A stretch of DNA of 64,000 nt from Oscillospiraceae bacterium (GCA_009777775.1 WRLE01000011.1:1-64000); one strand, 5' to 3'. Shown: positions 17,500 to 26,475, numbered from the stretch's first letter. Notes: generated by a model not told the origin, from the letters alone. Translations and numbers: made by a program.

Positions 17500-18586
17500 T
17501 TATAGAAACCTCCTCTTCATGTATAACAGAGCGAAGTGTTTTTCCAATGTAATAACCTAGCAAGGGAGGAACAGCATTTCCTACTTGTCGGTTCTGCTGA
17601 GTCCGTGTGCCATAAAAAATGAAATTATCAGGAAAGGATTGCAGACGAGCATTTTCGCGTATTGTTGGGACTCGGTTGTATTTATAATGGAAGTGATTCC
17701 TATGCCCTGTGTCGATTGTCTTTGAAGGTTTGTCGCTATGATATCTTGTCCATGCTTCATTAAAACTCCTGCTGTTACCAACCCCTTTTGGGAGGGATTT
17801 GTAATTGCCTCCTTCTGGTACTTGTGAAATAACATCGATTACAAATTGTTTATGCTGTGTGGCCACATGATTGTATAGCTCTTTGCATTCACCTCGCATT
17901 TGCTGTTGATAATTAGTCTCAGGGTCTGTTGAGTATTCATCTATTTCATTTCCATACCATCTTGGATTATTTACATCTGGTTCTCGGGCAGGCAAATCAC
18001 TGATTGCTTGACTGCACGTTATATATTTGTCCGGTGTTAAGATCGGTTCAGGAAACATTGGTATACCAACATCCTCCCGCACTCCCATTATAAAAAGCCT
18101 TTTTCGCATTTGAGGGACACCGTAATCAGCAGCACACAAAACATTTGGTTCGACATAATAGTTTAGTGTCTGGAAACGGCGAACTACCTCACGTAGTATA
18201 TCTCCTTTATATAGGGTTGCCATTCCTGGTACGTTTTCTACGAGGAAAGCTTTTGGATTATATCGTTTTACTGCTTCAATGACTGCTAGATACAATGTAT
18301 TGCGTTCGTCGTCAAAATTCCTTGGTCCTGTTAAAGAGAAGCCTTGGCATGGAGGTCCAGCAATAATAACATCAATGATTTTACCATTTAAAACTTCATC
18401 AATCAATGTGAAAGCTTCAGGTGATGATAAATCTGTATTCAGTACTGATGCTTCTCCGTGGTTTTCTTTAAATGTTTTCAACGCAGCTGAGTCGTTGTCT
18501 ACACCGAGGAGCAAGTTATACCCAGCTAACATGAATCCTTTCGACAAACCACCACATCCTGCAAATAGATCAATTGCGTTGAGCAT
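17492..18586 (-). CDS. DNA (cytosine-5) methyltransferase, first of the pair
   Basis: An m5C methyltransferase of 364 residues from the ATG at 18586, chosen because AGGAGGC (18594-18600) sits 7 nt upstream; an ATG at 18613 would add nine residues. Motifs: I (DLFAGCGGL), IV (AGPPCQGFS), VI (ENVPGM), VIII (QMRKRLFIMG), IX (RENARLQSFPDNF) and X (GNAVPP). First gene of the restriction-modification operon. The operon looks more AT-rich than the surrounding housekeeping genes, in keeping with acquisition by transfer, though I did not compute this. Confidence 0.93.
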   Translation of the reverse strand: MLNAIDLFAGCGGLSKGFMLAGYNLLLGVDNDSAALKTFKENHGEASVLNTDLSSPEAFTLIDEVLNGKIIDVIIAGPPCQGFSLTGPRNFDDERNTLYLAVIEAVKRYNPKAFLVENVPGMATLYKGDILREVVRRFQTLNYYVEPNVLCAADYGVPQMRKRLFIMGVREDVGIPMFPEPILTPDKYITCSQAISDLPAREPDVNNPRWYGNEIDEYSTDPETNYQQQMRGECKELYNHVATQHKQFVIDVISQVPEGGNYKSLPKGVGNSRSFNEAWTRYHSDKPSKTIDTGHRNHFHYKYNRVPTIRENARLQSFPDNFIFYGTRTQQNRQVGNAVPPLLGYYIGKTLRSVIHEEEVSIID

Positions 18587-18613
18587 TTTAACAGCCTCCT
18601 GCTTGTACTTCAT

Positions 18614-19034
18614 CGTTTATGATATTTATATATTTTCGTCTGTGGTGTAGTAAGATAACTAATCAATAGGTATAAAACACAAATAGAGATTGACATTATA
18701 CATAATGATAGTTGATACTTCGATATTAAACCATATATTCAATAATAATATTATTATAATTTATTTAATATAATAGAAACCTGTGATACGCATTTATCTG
18801 ATGTATGTTTTTTGTGTATCGAAAATAAAAATAAAATTATTGTATTGTATATATTTACTCTGTTCAAATTTAAATTCTACACGAAAAAGGAGATATTTTG
18901 GATTGCTCATCAATAAATACTTTTCTATGTGTAAAGCTCAACAAATTGCGATTATTGATTCTAACTACCATGGTATATATAATTAGGTTATCATATTCAG
19001 GTAAATGAAAAATTATTATTTATGGTGAGTGTAA
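18614..19034. other. AT-rich intergenic region upstream of the restriction-modification operon
   Basis: About 420 bp, very AT-rich; 18731-18777 is nearly all A and T with palindromic AATAATATTATT. It must contain the minus-strand promoter of the methyltransferase operon (a TATAAT lies on the minus strand near 18699-18694). A plus-strand frame at 18783-18986 has biased, hydrophobic composition and no ribosome binding site; I do not regard it as a gene. No terminator or RNA gene was recognised. Confidence 0.4.
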
Positions 19035-19217
19035 ATGATTATTATTGGCAGACATGTTAATGGAATTATACTTAATGAGTTGGAATATTTATTGAGTGAT
19101 GACAATAAACCAATGCTATTTGTGGACGAAGCAACAGCATCATCGTTTCTATATGAGCATGGATTAAATGATGAAGATATAGAATCGTTAGTTTTTCTAT
19201 ACATAGAAGAGGAGTAG
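19035..19217 (+). CDS. Small acidic protein of unknown function
   Basis: A 60-residue frame encoding an acidic protein (about 14 Asp/Glu) with a balanced, globular-looking composition. GGTGAG lies about 6 nt before the ATG at 19035. It is isolated in an AT-rich stretch between the restriction system and the dehydrogenase gene. I do not recognise it; it could be a real small gene or the remains of a larger one. Confidence 0.4.
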   Translation: MIIIGRHVNGIILNELEYLLSDDNKPMLFVDEATASSFLYEHGLNDEDIESLVFLYIEEE

Positions 19218-19373
19218 GTAAATAATACGTTATTATTACATTTGTTTCTCGATTAATATCGCAATTTATTAATTTTATTGGGTGTACATTCGATATTTAA
19301 AATGATGCGATTTTCGTTCTAGCTCACGCTTGCACGATACTCGTACTTATTTGTATTTTTATAAGGAGCATCA

Positions 19374-20417
19374 ATGATTATGCTTAAAATCGCTTTTTTC
19401 GACACGAAACCATATGATCAAAATTGGTTTGATAAAATTAACGATGTTCATACGATAACATATTATGAAAACAGGCTCAATTCCGCAACTGCAAGTTTGG
19501 CAAAAGGCAACGAGGTAGTTTGTGCATTTGTTAACGATGACATATCAGCTGAAACAATTGGTATACTCCAAAATCTCGGTGTTCGTCTCATAGCTCTTAG
19601 ATGCGCAGGATACAACAATGTTGATATGAAAGCAGCTTTTGGAAAGATTCATGTAGTCCGAGTTCCCGCATACTCGCCTTATGCAGTGGCAGAACATGCC
19701 ATGGCTCTTTTGCTTACACTCAATAGGAAACTCCACAGAGCATATAACCGTACCAGAGATTTTAACTTCAGCTTAGTTGGTTTAGGTGGTATAGATTTGT
19801 ACGGCAAAACTGTTGGGATCATAGGTACAGGAAAAATCGGGAGGGTCTTCATCGATATTTGCCACGGCTTTGGTATGAATATTATCGCTTATGATCTCTA
19901 CCCTGGGGAGGATTCGGATATAAAATATGTAGATTTAAACACATTGTTCAAAGAAAGCGATGTCATCTCCCTACATTGTCCATTAACCGATGAAACTAGA
20001 CATTTGTTAGATGCAGTAGCTTTTTCTCATATGAAAAATGGTGTTATTATCATAAACACCTCTAGAGGAGCACTAATAGACACTGTAGCTTTACTAGAGG
20101 CTCTAAATAATGGCAAAATTGGAGGTGCAGGTCTTGACGTTTATGAGGAAGAATCAGATTTTTTCTATCAAGACTTGTCAGGAACGATAATCCACGATGA
20201 TTTACTTGCTCTCCTTGTTTCCCGTCCCAATGTTCTTCTCACTTCCCACCAAGGTTTTTTGACAGAGGAAGCCTTATCAAATATCGCTGAAACAACGTTG
20301 GCAAATATTGATGAGTTCTTTAAAAACGATGCAATTATCAATGAGATTTGTTACCAATGCGATGCTGGTAAAGTTGAAGGCAACTGCAGTAAGAAAAGAA
20401 CAGGACGTTGTTTCTAA
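19374..20417 (+). CDS. ldhA: D-2-hydroxyacid dehydrogenase (D-lactate dehydrogenase-like)
   Basis: A 347-residue NAD-dependent D-2-hydroxyacid dehydrogenase of the D-LDH type, reducing a 2-oxo acid (classically pyruvate) to the D-hydroxy acid. The Rossmann motif VGIIGTGKIG is at about 148-157; the INTSRGALID segment carries the catalytic Arg, GLDVYEEE the catalytic Glu and SHQGFL the catalytic His. AAGGAG sits 6 nt before the ATG. The C-terminal tail is unusual, with four Cys in the last 25 residues. It converges on the aromatic operon with a 13-nt gap; an arylpyruvate substrate is possible but pyruvate is the default. Confidence 0.88.
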   Translation: MIMLKIAFFDTKPYDQNWFDKINDVHTITYYENRLNSATASLAKGNEVVCAFVNDDISAETIGILQNLGVRLIALRCAGYNNVDMKAAFGKIHVVRVPAYSPYAVAEHAMALLLTLNRKLHRAYNRTRDFNFSLVGLGGIDLYGKTVGIIGTGKIGRVFIDICHGFGMNIIAYDLYPGEDSDIKYVDLNTLFKESDVISLHCPLTDETRHLLDAVAFSHMKNGVIIINTSRGALIDTVALLEALNNGKIGGAGLDVYEEESDFFYQDLSGTIIHDDLLALLVSRPNVLLTSHQGFLTEEALSNIAETTLANIDEFFKNDAIINEICYQCDAGKVEGNCSKKRTGRCF

Positions 20418-20430
20418 ACAAACGTATGCA

Positions 20431-21651
20431 CTAATACCTATTGTCGAAAATTCTAGTGGTTTTCTTTTCGCTTCTGGGTAAATCGCCGATGGGGACTGCT
20501 TTTGCCACTGGAGTGAGACCTATTTTGTCTTTAAAATCCTCTTCAACAGTTCCCTCCAAAGTTCTTGCCGAATCACCATCAAGGGCAGTTTCAAAAAAGA
20601 CAGTTAAAATATCTCTACCATCTAGATGATCTATCATAATTTGGTATTCGCTGCTCACTCCATCGATGGTTGCCAATAAAGAATCAACACTACTAGGATA
20701 CAGGATAACACCCTTAACCTTAATCATGTCATCGCTGCGACCGAGAATGGCATCGATACGTGGGTATTCCAGACCGCATTCACATTTGCCAGCAATTGCT
20801 CTGGTTAAATCGTGTGTGCGATAACGGATAAGTGGAGCACCTTCCTTTTCCAAGGTGGTGATGACCAGCTCGCCAGTAACACCCTCAGGCACTAGCTCGC
20901 CAGTGTTGGGGTCGATGATTTCATAATAAAAGTAGTCTGTCCACATATGCATGGCACTTTGCAATTCGCAATTGATACCAATACCGGGACCATAGACTTC
21001 GGTAAGCCCATAGATGTCATACAGCTCCACGCCAAGTTCCCCGGCGATTCTGGCGCGCATTTTTTCGCCCCAACGCTCCGAGCCAATTACGCCCTTCTTA
21101 AGATAGAGTTGGTCACGCAGACCTCGCTTTTGAATTTCCTCAGCCAGGAGCAAAACATATGATGATGTACCTGTTATAACCGTGGTTTTCATATCAATCA
21201 TCATGCTAATTTGCTTGTCAGTATTGCCCGGACCCATGGGAATCGCCATGGCTCCTAAAAGCTCGCTTCCTGCTTGAAAACCAATACCAGCAGTCCAAAG
21301 TCCATAACCAGGGGTGATTTGGATGCGGTCAAGATTCGTTATTCCCGCTGTTTCGTAGCAGCGTTTAAACATTACAGCCCAATCATGAACATCCTTGCTG
21401 GTATAGGGGATGATAACTGGAACTCCAGTGGTGCCTGAAGAAGAATGGATTCGCACAATTTTTTCATCGGGAACAGCTTGAAGCCCTAAAGGATATGCGT
21501 TTCTCAAATCGTCCTTGTCGGTGAAAGGCAATTTTTGGAAATCTTCCATTGTTTTTATGTCTTCCACATTAATATCCTTGAAGCGCGATTTGTAAAATTC
21601 GCCCTCCATTGCACGGGAAATAGCTTTTTTGATGTTACTTAAATTATCCAT
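20431..21651 (-). CDS. paaK: Phenylacetate/arylacetate-CoA ligase
   Basis: An AMP-forming acyl-CoA ligase of 406 residues from the ATG at 21651. The P-loop-like adenylation motif SSSGTTGVPV lies near residue 82, a YGLTE motif follows (aromatic/ATP contact), then a YRTHDL segment and the C-terminal Lys region EKKTTR. PaaK-type enzymes turn phenylacetate, indoleacetate or hydroxyphenylacetate plus ATP and CoA into the CoA thioester. The start overlaps the iorB stop by 8 nt, so production is coupled to IorAB. In archaea and anaerobic bacteria the same gene pairing handles arylacetates and aromatic 2-oxo acids. Last gene of the T-box operon. Confidence 0.92.
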   Translation of the reverse strand: MDNLSNIKKAISRAMEGEFYKSRFKDINVEDIKTMEDFQKLPFTDKDDLRNAYPLGLQAVPDEKIVRIHSSSGTTGVPVIIPYTSKDVHDWAVMFKRCYETAGITNLDRIQITPGYGLWTAGIGFQAGSELLGAMAIPMGPGNTDKQISMMIDMKTTVITGTSSYVLLLAEEIQKRGLRDQLYLKKGVIGSERWGEKMRARIAGELGVELYDIYGLTEVYGPGIGINCELQSAMHMWTDYFYYEIIDPNTGELVPEGVTGELVITTLEKEGAPLIRYRTHDLTRAIAGKCECGLEYPRIDAILGRSDDMIKVKGVILYPSSVDSLLATIDGVSSEYQIMIDHLDGRDILTVFFETALDGDSARTLEGTVEEDFKDKIGLTPVAKAVPIGDLPRSEKKTTRIFDNRY

Positions 21652-22174
21652 GATACAACTTCTTTCCAATTTCAAATGCTTCTATGTTTTCCTCGCGGTA
21701 GCGAGGCATTTCCGAAATAACGTCAAGTAGAGCTTTTTCATCAAATGGGAAGATACCGCTCTGGGTGGCGGCTCCCAAAAGAGCCACATTGAGCATCCTT
21801 GAATATTTTTCTTTTAGAGATTCTCCAGAAATTATTACACCACCAGGTATACTGGTCTCGATGTACTCCATCATATCTGCAGCACCGTCATATGTTATCA
21901 AGCTGCCCTTTTGTGATAAATAGGACAATTGGCGTACAGCTTCAGTGGGGTCAAAGCCAATGATGATGTCAGCTTTGCCTTTGGGAATTAAAGGGGAAAA
22001 GACTTGAGTTCCCATGCGAATATGGCTAACGACACTGCCGCCTCGTTGAGCCATGCCGATGGTTTCAGTGGTGCGAACCTCGAAGCCTTGATTCATCGCA
22101 GCGGCGGCTAATAGTTTCGAAGCTAGGACTATACCTTGTCCGCCGATGCCTGCTATTAAACAGTTGAAAATCAT
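21644..22174 (-). CDS. iorB: Indolepyruvate:ferredoxin oxidoreductase, beta subunit
   Basis: A 176-residue gamma-domain subunit of the 2-oxoacid:ferredoxin oxidoreductase superfamily. The N-terminal GIGGQGIVLASKLLA motif and the RGGSVVSHIR segment are hallmarks of IorB. With IorA it interconverts aromatic 2-oxo acids (indolepyruvate, phenylpyruvate, hydroxyphenylpyruvate) and arylacetyl-CoA, exchanging electrons with ferredoxin. It follows iorA by 24 nt and overlaps paaK by 8 nt. Confidence 0.95.
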   Translation of the reverse strand: MIFNCLIAGIGGQGIVLASKLLAAAAMNQGFEVRTTETIGMAQRGGSVVSHIRMGTQVFSPLIPKGKADIIIGFDPTEAVRQLSYLSQKGSLITYDGAADMMEYIETSIPGGVIISGESLKEKYSRMLNVALLGAATQSGIFPFDEKALLDVISEMPRYREENIEAFEIGKKLYHG

Positions 22175-22198
22175 GTTTGCTATTCCCTGCCTTTCTAA

Positions 22199-23833
22199 TT
22201 ATAGCATGATGCACGGAGACTCGAAGATTATCACTCGAACGCCTTTAAGTGCCATTGCATCGGTGACGGCTTGCCTTGCTTCTCTCGCTTTGAAGGGGTC
22301 TACTCGGAATAGTTTTGTGATGTTCAAAGCTTCCACAACATTACCTATATCAATTTTTTCTGTGACATTTCCCATCATTGTTACACCAGTTCCAGGATGG
22401 GGCTGTCCACCAGTCATCGCAGTTGTGGAATTGTCAAGAATAACAACGATTATATCTGATTGGTTATACACAGCATTGACGATGCCGGTTATACCAGAGT
22501 GGAAAAAGGTGGAATCGCCGATGAATGCGAAGTGTACAGTATCAGGCTCGATGCGATGCAAACCTTGGGCAATGGTGATGCCTGCGCCCATGCATAGGCA
22601 AGTGTCCACCATACCTAGGGTATTGCCTAAAGTGTAGCAGCCAATATCTCCAGTATATACAGCGGAAATCCCCTGGGTTGCGTTTTTCACAGCGGAAAAG
22701 GATGCTCTATGGGGGCAGCCGATGCATAGGGAAGGAGCGCGTCCTGGTATTTCTGGAGGAGCTTTTGAATTAGGAGTTAGGAATGAGGAATTAGGAGTGT
22801 TTTTTAGGTTTCTGCTTTCGCCTATTTCCTCTTCAAAGAATTTGCAAATTGCTGCTTCTACGCTTTCTGGGGTGAACTCTCCTGCTATTGGGGTGTTTCT
22901 TGTGTTTTGTCCTTTGATTTTCACATTAAGGTTGTGTAAGCCACATAGTCTCACCAGGTCTTCTTCGATAACAGGATCTAATTCCTCGACCACTAAAACT
23001 TCATCTAAGCCAGTCAAAAATTCCAAGGCTAGTTTGTCGGGGAAGGGGAATGTTGTGACTTTTAGAAGTTTGTGATTTATATCAAGACTTTCAAGGGCTT
23101 CTAGAGTGTAGGAATAACTCACACCACCAACTGCTATGCCTTTTTTTCCAGAACCTGTGAGCAGGTTTTTATCATAATTGGAAAAATCCTCTCGCATTTT
23201 CAGTAAATCTTCTTGGATTTTTATATGGTTGTTATATGACAGCCTTGGGAATATTACCCATTTTTCATCTTTAATGAAACCTTCAGCCTGCTTCTTTGGT
23301 AAGTCATCGAGAATGTCTATTGAAGCGCAGCTGTGGCATACCCTTGTGGTGGGGCGAAATAGCACCGGTTGACCGTATTTTTCCGAATGCTCAAATGCAT
23401 CGGCAATCATAGTATAAGCTTCCTCAGGGGTGGAAGGATCAAAGAGTGATAATTTTGCATATTTGGCAAAGTGGCGTGTGTCCTGCTCGGTTTGGGAAGA
23501 TATGGGACCTGGGTCATCTGCAACAACGATGACCATGCCGCCTTTTACACCTATGTAATTGAGGCACATTAATGGGTCAGAGGATGCGTTCAAGCCAACC
23601 TGTTTCATGGTCACAAGAACCCTAGCTCCAGCATATGCAGCTCCCGCAGCCACTTCCAAAGCAGCCTTTTCATTGACAGACCACTCGACATAGACACTGC
23701 CATCATTATTCTTGGCAACTGTATCAAGTATCTCACTAGAGGGAGTACCAGGATACCCAGTAACCACAGAAACCCCAGCTCTTAAAGCACCAAAAGCGAT
23801 AGCCTCGTTACCCATCAGAAGCTTTTTTGACAT
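22199..23833 (-). CDS. iorA: Indolepyruvate:ferredoxin oxidoreductase, alpha subunit, lacking the C-terminal ferredoxin domain
   Basis: About 544 residues from the ATG at 23833 (a GTG at 23842 is alternative). The N-terminal pyrimidine domain begins GNEAIAFGALRAG with the YPGTPSSE motif; the C-terminal thiamine-diphosphate domain has the CIGCPHR motif, GDIGCYTLG and the GDSTFFHSG...N metal/TPP motif. Known IorA proteins usually end with a two-[4Fe-4S] ferredoxin domain of roughly 60 residues; here the protein stops after ESPCIML and iorB begins 24 nt later, so that domain is absent. A repeat of the TAGGAAT type is translated in frame at about residues 345-358, in the linker between domains. 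Both oddities leave the catalytic motifs intact. Confidence 0.93.
   Translation of the reverse strand: MSKKLLMGNEAIAFGALRAGVSVVTGYPGTPSSEILDTVAKNNDGSVYVEWSVNEKAALEVAAGAAYAGARVLVTMKQVGLNASSDPLMCLNYIGVKGGMVIVVADDPGPISSQTEQDTRHFAKYAKLSLFDPSTPEEAYTMIADAFEHSEKYGQPVLFRPTTRVCHSCASIDILDDLPKKQAEGFIKDEKWVIFPRLSYNNHIKIQEDLLKMREDFSNYDKNLLTGSGKKGIAVGGVSYSYTLEALESLDINHKLLKVTTFPFPDKLALEFLTGLDEVLVVEELDPVIEEDLVRLCGLHNLNVKIKGQNTRNTPIAGEFTPESVEAAICKFFEEEIGESRNLKNTPNSSFLTPNSKAPPEIPGRAPSLCIGCPHRASFSAVKNATQGISAVYTGDIGCYTLGNTLGMVDTCLCMGAGITIAQGLHRIEPDTVHFAFIGDSTFFHSGITGIVNAVYNQSDIIVVILDNSTTAMTGGQPHPGTGVTMMGNVTEKIDIGNVVEALNITKLFRVDPFKAREARQAVTDAMALKGVRVIIFESPCIML
22767..22799. repeat. TAGGAATT-type repeat inserted in frame within iorA
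   Basis: Plus-strand GAATTAGGAGTTAGGAATGA and the following GGAATTAGGAGTG match the arrays at 57466-57512 and 58886-58932. Read on the minus strand it encodes a Pro/Asn/Ser-rich stretch (TPNSSFLTPNSK) in the interdomain linker of IorA. Confidence 0.85.
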
Positions 23834-23849
23834 ATGTATCACTACCTTT

Positions 23850-24608
23850 TTAATTAATGATTAACCCAACTATATATCCTGCTAGGGTCACTAACAAGAC
23901 TATTGCGTCTCTTAGTCCGAACTTTGTGTTTCGGTAGCTAGATCGGGGTCCTGCGCCGAAGCCTCTTACTTCTAGGGATATTGCCATTTGTTCAGTTTTT
24001 TTCACCGAAGACGATAACAGAGGAATCGTCAAGGGGAGCATTTTTCCGAAACGTTTTATGGGTCCGCCTTTGTCCAATTCGCAGCCTCTGGCGGTTTGGG
24101 CTTGTATTATTTGTCCCATTTCGCTGGTTAGCATTGGTATAAATCTCAAAGTTGCTGTCACAGCAAAGGCATATTTATATGGTACTCGAAAATGCTTCAC
24201 AACAGCTGTTGCCAAATCGTTTGCAGGTGTGAGCATTATCATTATGCAAATTGGCATCAAAGCACCTATTGTGCGAAACACCATGGTAAAACCTTGTATT
24301 AAACCCACATCGCTGATGGCTATAATACCATAGTTTATTAGAAAAATACCATCTCGATTGAAAAAAACAGTAAAAAACAGCAAAAGAGCGCAAATCAAAG
24401 TAAACATTTTAATGATTGCTTTGCCTTCTCGCACTATCCCGCTGGTGAAAAAAATGAGCAAATTGATTGATGCAATCGCTCCAAGAAACCAAATGTTTTG
24501 ACAGATGAAACATAGGATTCCAAAGAGAATTGCCCATATTATTTTTGTTATAGGATGTAGTTTATGAAAAAACGAGTTTCCAGGTACATATTGAAGAACA
24601 GCCTTCAA
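23850..24608 (-). CDS. ecfT: ECF transporter transmembrane coupling protein EcfT
   Basis: A 252-residue membrane protein with about five hydrophobic helices and the ARG coupling motif (QTARGCELD) that contacts the ATPases; a second such helix (LEVRGFGAG) lies near the C terminus. EcfT joins the substrate-binding S component to the EcfA ATPases. It starts with TTG at 24608 behind AGGAGG. It lies between the ATPase genes and iorA (8 or 17 nt gap), so importer and enzymes are in one transcript. Confidence 0.95.
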   Translation of the reverse strand: MKAVLQYVPGNSFFHKLHPITKIIWAILFGILCFICQNIWFLGAIASINLLIFFTSGIVREGKAIIKMFTLICALLLFFTVFFNRDGIFLINYGIIAISDVGLIQGFTMVFRTIGALMPICIMIMLTPANDLATAVVKHFRVPYKYAFAVTATLRFIPMLTSEMGQIIQAQTARGCELDKGGPIKRFGKMLPLTIPLLSSSVKKTEQMAISLEVRGFGAGPRSSYRNTKFGLRDAIVLLVTLAGYIVGLIIN

Positions 24609-24635
24609 AGGGTCCGACCTCCTGAGTGCGTGGGG

Positions 24636-25457
24636 TTATATTTTACCATTGTTTTTTACATTATCTTTTATAGCTTCAAAAAGCGTTTCTACGCTATATA
24701 CACCTTCATAACCACCTAAGGTAATGGCGACATCAATCATCTGAGGTGGCTTTAGCCCAGTACGTTCAAGCTCTTCCTTTTGCCACAGCACATCAACTGT
24801 ATTTCCGTCACCTATTACTTGACCATCATAAAGCATAATAGCTCGTTTAGTATAGTCAACCACCACTTCCATATCGTGGGACACCATGAGGACTGTGACA
24901 CCCTGCCCATTGAGCTCGGTGACAATATCCATGATTTTTACACATTCACGATAATCTTGTCCAGTTGTTGGTTCGTCGAGGACAAGCACCTCTGGCTTGA
25001 TGGCAAGCACTCCAGCAAGTGCAGTTCTCTGGCGTTCACCACGACTGAGGGAGAAGGGATGGGCTTGCATTTTACCCTCTATACCGAGTAGTTGTGCGGT
25101 TTTATAAGCGCGATCTTTAATTTCATCCTCTGGCAATCCGAGGTTTTTCATTCCAAATTCTATCTCTTCTTCAACAGTTTGGCAAAAAATTTGATGATCG
25201 GGATTTTGGAAGAGATAACCGATGTGTTTCGCCATTTCGCTGACACGGGTCTTTGATGTATCCATTCCTGCTACGACAACTCTGCCTTTGGTGGGTTTTG
25301 AGAGTCCATTTAATTGACGAAGAAGAGTAGTTTTACCAGAGCCGTTCTGCCCAATTAATGCCACCATTTCACCTTTGTCTATGGTTATATTTATACCTTT
25401 AAGTGTTAGGGGGTCACGAGGGGAGTATTGGTACTCCAAGTTTTCCACCAATATCAT
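24636..25457 (-). CDS. ecfA2: ECF transporter ATPase (EcfA, second copy)
   Basis: A 273-residue ABC ATPase with Walker A GQNGSGKTT (residues 37-45), Q-loop YLFQNPDHQ, signature LSRGERQR, Walker B VLVLDEPTTG and the switch His in VSHD. The pattern FQNPDHQ is typical of energy-coupling-factor ATPases. It pairs with the upstream ATPase, whose stop it overlaps by 4 nt, to form the EcfAA' heterodimer. Confidence 0.95.
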   Translation of the reverse strand: MILVENLEYQYSPRDPLTLKGINITIDKGEMVALIGQNGSGKTTLLRQLNGLSKPTKGRVVVAGMDTSKTRVSEMAKHIGYLFQNPDHQIFCQTVEEEIEFGMKNLGLPEDEIKDRAYKTAQLLGIEGKMQAHPFSLSRGERQRTALAGVLAIKPEVLVLDEPTTGQDYRECVKIMDIVTELNGQGVTVLMVSHDMEVVVDYTKRAIMLYDGQVIGDGNTVDVLWQKEELERTGLKPPQMIDVAITLGGYEGVYSVETLFEAIKDNVKNNGKI

Positions 25458-26296
25458 GGTCTCGTCACCTCTCTTACCATCGTTGCTGCTTCTTCAACAG
25501 TTCGGGGATATGTTCCGTTATATAGCCCCTCTTCTTCCAACATACGAGCTAGGCTGACGACTCGTGGGCAATTAATTCCCATTTCGATGAGTCGCCAGCT
25601 TTCTTTCAATGTGTCTATGGTGGACATATCCGTCATAATCTCGCCATCCACCATGGTTATCATCCGTTTACTGAAGTGGGATAGAAGCATGATTTTTTGC
25701 TCCACTATTATAATTGTCATATTATGATCTTGGTTCAGCTTTGCTAATGTTTCAAATATCATTTGACTGCCCATGGGGTCAAGCTCGCTGGTGGGTTCGT
25801 CCAGAACTAATATCTCTGGTCGCAGGGCAATGGCGGCTGCCACAACTACACGCTGTTTTTGTCCTCCTGATAAACCTGCTGTATCGCGCTTTCTCAAATG
25901 GGGGATACCGGAGAGCTCCAGCGCCTCTGTTATTCGCATATCAATTTCCCCGGCGGGAACATTGAAGTTTTCGAGACTAAATGCGATTTCATCTTCCACA
26001 TATGATGTGACAATTTGTGCTTCCGGGTCTTGTAAAACGCTTCCCACATGTCGGCTCAATGCCACGCAACCACTGTTTACAGTGTCAAGCCCACAAACCG
26101 TCACGCTTCCATAAAAATCCCCTGTGTAATAATGGGGAACAATGCCGTTAATAGAAGACAGCAAAGTACTCTTCCCAGCCCCTGAAGGACCGATAATACC
26201 CACGAACTCACCCTTTTCAATGTGTAAATTAATCCCCTTGAGTGCAGGCTGTTCAGTATCGCCATATTGAAATGTATAGTCTTTTATGGAAATCAT
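25454..26296 (-). CDS. ecfA1: ECF transporter ATPase (EcfA, first copy)
   Basis: About 280 residues from the ATG at 26296 (AAGG 9 nt upstream); an ATG at 26323 would begin inside repeat-derived sequence. Motifs: Walker A GPSGAGKST, Q-loop VLQDPEAQ, signature LSGGQKQR, Walker B ILVLDEPTSE, and VEQK in the switch region, where Gln replaces the usual His. Partner of the downstream ATPase gene. Confidence 0.95.
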   Translation of the reverse strand: MISIKDYTFQYGDTEQPALKGINLHIEKGEFVGIIGPSGAGKSTLLSSINGIVPHYYTGDFYGSVTVCGLDTVNSGCVALSRHVGSVLQDPEAQIVTSYVEDEIAFSLENFNVPAGEIDMRITEALELSGIPHLRKRDTAGLSGGQKQRVVVAAAIALRPEILVLDEPTSELDPMGSQMIFETLAKLNQDHNMTIIIVEQKIMLLSHFSKRMITMVDGEIMTDMSTIDTLKESWRLIEMGINCPRVVSLARMLEEEGLYNGTYPRTVEEAATMVREVTRP

Positions 26297-26302
26297 TGGA
26301 AA

Positions 26303-26475
26303 AAACCTTCTATCAATGAACAATTAACAATGAACAATGAACAATTAGCTGTTGTTCATTATTTATCGTCTATTGTTGATTGTCCATTGTTAATGTTAAT
26401 ATACTAGGAAGTTGCTAATATTTCATCGTTAATCTGTCATCGTTAATTGTTAATTGTTAATTGTTAATTGTTCAG
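26303..26475. repeat. TTAACAATGAAC-type short repeat arrays between the S-component and ATPase genes
   Basis: Two clusters, 26313-26350 (CAATGAACAATTAACAATGA) and 26436-26472 (TTAATTGTTAATTGTTAATT), flank a less regular middle. The second forms the 3' end of the S-component gene, giving the C-terminal residues QLTINN and its stop. The same motif is at 43325-43443 and 48195-48235. Confidence 0.85.

Noticed and set aside
18783-18986. 67-codon plus-strand frame in the gap above the restriction operon
   Set aside because: Extreme AT bias, no ribosome binding site and no recognisable features; probably chance.
22175-22198. Frameshift or nonsense mutation cutting off a ferredoxin domain of IorA
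   Set aside because: Only 24 nt lie between the stop and iorB, so there is no leftover domain sequence; this is a deletion or a natural short form.
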